From contig DASRJP010000351.1 in the NCBI GenBank assembly GCA_035649415.1, positions 1 to 8,414 on the forward strand: a DNA stretch of 8,414 bases. The letters run 5' to 3'. Positions within the stretch are counted from its first letter, which is position 1. Every line of letters begins with the position of its first letter. Origin of the DNA: DATKDU01 sp035649415. GTDB lineage: Bacteria; Planctomycetota; Planctomycetia; Pirellulales; Pirellulaceae. The notes beneath the pieces were generated by a model, which worked only from the letters and a program-made list of their open reading frames with translations, did no database searches and had not been told where the DNA came from. Below, one piece after another: positions 5,475-8,414 of the stretch. The translations under genes were made by a program, and so were the position numbers.

Positions 5475-6755
5475 CTAGCCGCGAATTGCTTCCGCTGCCG
5501 CCGCGATTGTGGCGTCAATATCCGCCTCGGTATGTGCCGCCGAGACAAACAACGCCTCGAACTGACTGCACGGCAAATAACTGCCACGGTCGGCCAGGCC
5601 CCAAAAATACCGTGCAAAGCGGGCCGTGTCGCAGCGGCTGGCAGTCGGCCAGTCGTGGGGAGCCGGTGAGCTGAAAAAGAGCGTCAACATGCTGCCGACG
5701 CGAGTCAGCGAATGCGTTACTCCCGTCGACTGTGCGGCGGCAATCAGCCCTTTGGCCAATCGGTCGCTGAGCTGCTCCAGACGCTCGTAAGGCGGCCGCT
5801 CCTTCAGCTCGCGCAGCGTGGCAATTCCGGCGGCACAAGCGATCGGATTGCCGCTGAGGGTGCCGGCCTGGAAAACTTTGCCCGCGGGCAGCACGTGCTG
5901 CATGATCTCGCGCCGGCCGCCGTAAGCGCCGATCGGCATCCCGCCGCCCACGATCTTGCCGAGCGTCGTGACGTCCGGGTCGAACTTCAGCAACTCCTGC
6001 GCACCACCATAAGCCACGCGAAAGCCGGTCATCACCTCGTCGCAAATCAGCAGCGCCCCGTGCCTGCTGGTGAGTGAGCGCAGGGCTGACAGGAACTCCC
6101 GCGTCGGCACAATGCACCCCATGTTGCCGACGATCGGCTCGAAGATCACTCCGGCAATTCGGCTGCCGTGCTGGGCGAATGCGGCTTCGAGTCCCGGCAC
6201 GTCGTTGTACTGGCAAATGAGCGTGTCCTTGGTCGTGCCGGCGGTCACGCCAGGGGAATTGGGAACGCCGAGCGTGGCCGCGGAACTGCCGGCGGCCACG
6301 AGCAGGCTATCGACGTGGCCGTGGTAATTGCCGGCGAACTTGATGATTACGTCCCGGCCGGTGAAACCGCGTGCCACGCGGATGGCGCTCATCGTCGCTT
6401 CGGTGCCGCTGCTGACCAGGCGGACCATCTCGATGCTGGGGACGGCAGCGATAATTAGTTCGGCAAGTTCGTTTTCAGCCGCCGTGGGTGCACCGAATGA
6501 AAACGCTTTGTCGGCCGCCTTCTTTACCGCCGCGACAACAGCCGGGTGATTGTGTCCCAGGATCATCGGTCCCCAGGAGCCGATGTAGTCGATGTAGCGG
6601 TTACCATCAACGTCCCACAGATAGGCCCCTTGCGCCCGCTCGAAGACGATCGGCTCGCCGCCGACGCCACCGAAGGCCCGCGCGGGGCTATTGACGCCGC
6701 CGGGCATCAGTTCTGTGGCGCGGGTGAAAATGGCGTGACTGTTCGGTCGGTTCAT
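5475..6755 (-). CDS. hemL: Glutamate-1-semialdehyde 2,1-aminomutase
   Basis: A cytoplasmic PLP enzyme of 426 residues that moves the amino group of glutamate-1-semialdehyde to give 5-aminolevulinate, the second step of the C5 route to haem and other tetrapyrroles. It is a class III aminotransferase fold: N-terminal MPGGVNSPARAF (17-28) is the family signature, SSGTEA (115-120) binds the cofactor phosphate, the gating loop is around 157-170 (SSAATLGVPNSPGV), D239 in CDEVMTGFR contacts the pyridine nitrogen and K267 in TLGKIVGGGMP is the Schiff-base lysine. The length is normal for the family. The gene is 71 nt downstream of hemB, whose product uses its product, so the two probably form an operon. 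The ATG at 6753-6755 lacks a clear Shine-Dalgarno; a hairpin ends about 10 nt before it. The partner HemA is not in the window. Confidence 0.97.
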   Translation of the reverse strand: MNRPNSHAIFTRATELMPGGVNSPARAFGGVGGEPIVFERAQGAYLWDVDGNRYIDYIGSWGPMILGHNHPAVVAAVKKAADKAFSFGAPTAAENELAELIIAAVPSIEMVRLVSSGTEATMSAIRVARGFTGRDVIIKFAGNYHGHVDSLLVAAGSSAATLGVPNSPGVTAGTTKDTLICQYNDVPGLEAAFAQHGSRIAGVIFEPIVGNMGCIVPTREFLSALRSLTSRHGALLICDEVMTGFRVAYGGAQELLKFDPDVTTLGKIVGGGMPIGAYGGRREIMQHVLPAGKVFQAGTLSGNPIACAAGIATLRELKERPPYERLEQLSDRLAKGLIAAAQSTGVTHSLTRVGSMLTLFFSSPAPHDWPTASRCDTARFARYFWGLADRGSYLPCSQFEALFVSAAHTEADIDATIAAAAEAIRG

Positions 6756-6765
6756 TTCGGCGAGC

Positions 6766-6784
6766 CACAGGGTTTATCCCTGTG
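6766..6784. repeat. Perfect hairpin in the hemB-hemL gap
   Basis: CACAGGG (6766-6772) and CCCTGTG (6778-6784) are exact reverse complements around the 5-nt loop TTTAT. No T tract follows on the minus strand, so it is not a typical terminator. It sits 10 nt upstream of the hemL start codon, where it could hide or set off the ribosome entry site, or mark an mRNA processing point. It could also be one copy of a dispersed palindromic repeat; only one copy is in this window. Confidence 0.55.
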
Positions 6785-6826
6785 TCCAATTCGATGTGAC
6801 GCCACCAGGAGGAATGCGAGGACGGA

Positions 6827-7828
6827 CTAGCTCACCCACTCGGCCGCTTCTTTTGCCCAGTACGTCAAGATGATGCTCGCCCCGGCGCGGCAAATCGCCG
6901 TCAGCGACTCCATCGCCACTGCCTTCTCGTCGATCCAACCCTTCTCGGCCGCAGCCTTCACCATGCTGTACTCACCCGAGACGTTGTAGGCCGCCAGCGG
7001 CACGCCGGGAAACCGATCGCGGACCGTGCGAATGACGTCAAGATACGCCAGTGCCGGCTTGACCATGATGATGTCTGCCCCTTCGGCCAGATCGAGCGCC
7101 ACTTCGCGCAGCGCCTGGTCCGCGCCGGCCGCGTAGTCCATCTGGTACGCCCGCCGGTCGCCAAACTGCGGTGTGCTTTCTGCCGCCTCGCGAAACGGGC
7201 CGTAGAAACCACTGGCATACTTGGCGGCATACGAAAGGATTGGAAGGTGATCGTAACCGCCGCCGTCGAGGGCCGTGCGAATCGTCCGCACCATGCCGTC
7301 CATCATGCCGCTGGGAGCTACCATGTCGGCTCCGGCCTTAGCATGGCTAAGAGCTTGCCGCCCTAGCAGCTCCAGTGTGGCATCGTTGTTGACGTCCGGC
7401 CGCCCCGTGTGATTATCCACGAGGCCGCAATGCCCGTGGCTGGTGTACTCGCAAAAGCAGACGTCGGTGATCACCAGCAGCTCTGGAGCCGCATTCTTGG
7501 CCGCCTTGACCGCCTGCTGGATGATACCTGCGTCGCTGTAGGAATCGGTGCCGCGGTCGTCCTTGTGCGACGGAATGCCGAACAGGATCACGCCGCCGAG
7601 ACCGAGTTTTGCGGCTTCCTTTGCTTCCTCGGCGATCAGATCGACCGAGAGCTGGGCGTGCGGCGGCATCGAGCCGATGGGCTGGCGGACGCCCTTGCCG
7701 GGGCGGGCGAACAGCGGGAGGATGAAATTCCGCGGGTGCAGCCGCGTTTCGCGCACCAGCTCGCGCACGGCCGGATGATACCGCAGCCGGCGGAGGCGGG
7801 TGCTGGGAAAAACGCCTTCAAAGGACAT
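6827..7828 (-). CDS. hemB: Porphobilinogen synthase (delta-aminolevulinic acid dehydratase)
   Basis: A cytoplasmic enzyme of 333 residues that condenses two molecules of 5-aminolevulinate into porphobilinogen. The TIM-barrel active site is complete: Schiff-base lysines K203 (YAAKYASGFYGPFR) and K257 (IMVKPALAYLD), and the three zinc cysteines C124, C126 and C134 in DVCFCEYTSHGHCG, which mark the zinc-dependent class rather than the Asp-rich magnesium class. E242 aligns with the glutamate of the allosteric magnesium site of E. coli HemB, counted by its distance from the second lysine. Length is normal. It is the first gene of the minus-strand run here, followed by hemL. The ATG at 7826-7828 has no Shine-Dalgarno; a TATAAC hexamer ends 6 nt before it, so the mRNA may be leaderless. 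Confidence 0.97.
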   Translation of the reverse strand: MSFEGVFPSTRLRRLRYHPAVRELVRETRLHPRNFILPLFARPGKGVRQPIGSMPPHAQLSVDLIAEEAKEAAKLGLGGVILFGIPSHKDDRGTDSYSDAGIIQQAVKAAKNAAPELLVITDVCFCEYTSHGHCGLVDNHTGRPDVNNDATLELLGRQALSHAKAGADMVAPSGMMDGMVRTIRTALDGGGYDHLPILSYAAKYASGFYGPFREAAESTPQFGDRRAYQMDYAAGADQALREVALDLAEGADIIMVKPALAYLDVIRTVRDRFPGVPLAAYNVSGEYSMVKAAAEKGWIDEKAVAMESLTAICRAGASIILTYWAKEAAEWVS

Positions 7829-7834
7829 ACTTCT

Positions 7835-7863
7835 GTTATAGTCGGCGACTGAATTTTTGGGAA
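7835..7863 (-). promoter_or_regulatory. Candidate hemB promoter, possibly giving a leaderless mRNA
   Basis: The minus strand has TTCCCA (7863-7858, four of six matches to -35), a 17-nt spacer and TATAAC (7840-7835, five of six matches to -10). Six bases separate the -10 box from the hemB ATG, placing the expected +1 at or next to the A of the start codon. The plus strand overlaps it with TATAGT (7837-7842, five of six), a possible -10 for the divergent gene, although no good -35 is seen for that direction. Confidence 0.45.
7840..7850. promoter_or_regulatory. Small palindrome in the divergent promoter region
   Basis: AGTCGGCGACT is a perfect inverted repeat, AGTCG and CGACT around one central base. 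It touches the -10 box of the candidate hemB promoter and lies between its -10 and -35, a place where a bound dimer would block both directions. An 11-nt palindrome is short enough to be chance. Confidence 0.25.
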
Positions 7864-7882
7864 ACGCAGCGGGCTCGCCACT

Positions 7883-8414
7883 GTGGAAAACACCTTCGTC
7901 ACCTTGAAGCGCACCGAAAATCAGGCCCGCGGCATTGGCCAGTACGCGATCGATTTTCTTGCCGGCCGGCTGGGAATGCCGAGTGAAGCGACTTTATCGC
8001 GCGTCGAGCAATTCCATCTGGACAGCATTGCCTGCGGCGTGGCGGCACTGGCGACTGGCACTAAAGCGCCGCGGATCTTGCGCGAAGAGGCGCTTGACTA
8101 TCGGGTCAGCGGCGCGGCAGCCGGCGCGACACTGCTGGGATCGAAAGTTCGCGTGTCGCCCGAGAAGGCGGTTGTGGCCAACTGTGCGGCAGTGCGGGAG
8201 CTTGATGCCAACGGGACGAACTTCGGTTACAACCCTCGCACCGGAAACTGCCGCGGCGAGTTCGGGCACAATGACTTCTATCCGGTGGTCGTGGCGGCGG
8301 CACAGCAAGCGGGCTGCGACGGCCGGCGGACGCTCTTGGCCATGGTCTGTCTGGATGAGATTCGCGGGCGACTGGCGGAAGTGTTTGGCCTTAAGGACTA
8401 CAAGATCGATCACG
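7883..8414 (+). CDS. MmgE/PrpD family protein, N-terminal part
   Basis: The gene runs off the right edge; 177 residues are visible from a GTG at 7883-7885. The family includes 2-methylcitrate dehydratase (propionate breakdown), cis-aconitate decarboxylase and iminodisuccinate epimerase; which reaction this member performs cannot be told. Seen here: an N-terminal helix block (YAIDFLAGRL, 21-30), HLDSIACGVAALATG (45-59) matching the family's LLDTLGCG region, RELDANGT (105-112) at the place of PrpD RWLDFNDT with the conserved Asp, and FGHNDFYP (127-134) at the place of WGHPSDNL with the conserved His. The start is the only good candidate: an in-frame TGA lies at 7850-7852 and no ATG follows before the homologous region. 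No clear Shine-Dalgarno. It is divergent from hemB across 54 nt. Confidence 0.85.
   Translation, partial: MENTFVTLKRTENQARGIGQYAIDFLAGRLGMPSEATLSRVEQFHLDSIACGVAALATGTKAPRILREEALDYRVSGAAAGATLLGSKVRVSPEKAVVANCAAVRELDANGTNFGYNPRTGNCRGEFGHNDFYPVVVAAAQQAGCDGRRTLLAMVCLDEIRGRLAEVFGLKDYKIDH

Noticed and set aside
7994..8413. A minus-strand frame opposite the right-edge gene
   Set aside because: The plus-strand frame shows MmgE/PrpD family blocks in order; the antisense one shows none.
1..8414. CRISPR array, tRNA, rRNA, integrase or insertion sequence
   Set aside because: No regularly spaced direct repeats, no tRNA- or rRNA-like sequence and no transposase or integrase frame were seen on either strand. 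The only mobile-type element is the REPIN-like pair.

Overview
The window is GC-rich bacterial chromosome carrying ordinary housekeeping genes. Seven of the eight genes are on the minus strand; read in their own direction they run hemB, hemL, ftsH, rsgA, a nifS/iscS-type cysteine desulfurase, an iscA/hesB-type Fe-S protein and the start of a galT-like gene. One MmgE/PrpD-family gene leaves the right edge on the plus strand, divergent from hemB. The long basic N-terminal extension of RsgA, the mostly poor Shine-Dalgarno sites and the general look of the proteins recall Planctomycetes (Pirellulales). That is my impression from the sequence; there is no rRNA or marker gene here to prove it.

Layout by position: 1-251 galT-like N-terminus; 252-375 a leader with a candidate promoter and a strong intrinsic terminator; 376-708 Fe-S carrier; 709-800 a gap with a perfect inverted repeat; 801-2006 cysteine desulfurase; 2010-3137 rsgA; 3138-3212 a gap almost wholly filled by a REPIN-like pair of GTAG-headed palindromes; 3213-5225 ftsH; 5226-5474 a gene-free stretch with several inverted repeats; 5475-6755 hemL; 6756-6826 a short gap with a hairpin; 6827-7828 hemB; 7829-7882 a compact divergent promoter region; 7883-8414 partial MmgE/PrpD gene.

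Functionally, HemL makes 5-aminolevulinate from glutamate-1-semialdehyde and HemB condenses two of these to porphobilinogen, so the pair are consecutive steps of the C5 tetrapyrrole pathway. The desulfurase delivers sulfur and the IscA-type protein can carry iron or clusters, so these two form a small Fe-S module. FtsH (membrane AAA+ protease) and RsgA (30S-maturation GTPase) lie between and serve protein quality control and ribosome assembly. The adjacency of haem and Fe-S genes suggests coordination with iron or growth state, but no known regulator site is recognisable.

No new enzyme system is visible. The most distinctive content is non-coding: the REPIN-like element between ftsH and rsgA, which supplies the ftsH stop codon and shows a compensatory base change between its two halves; and a promoter-plus-terminator leader before galT that could work as an attenuator.
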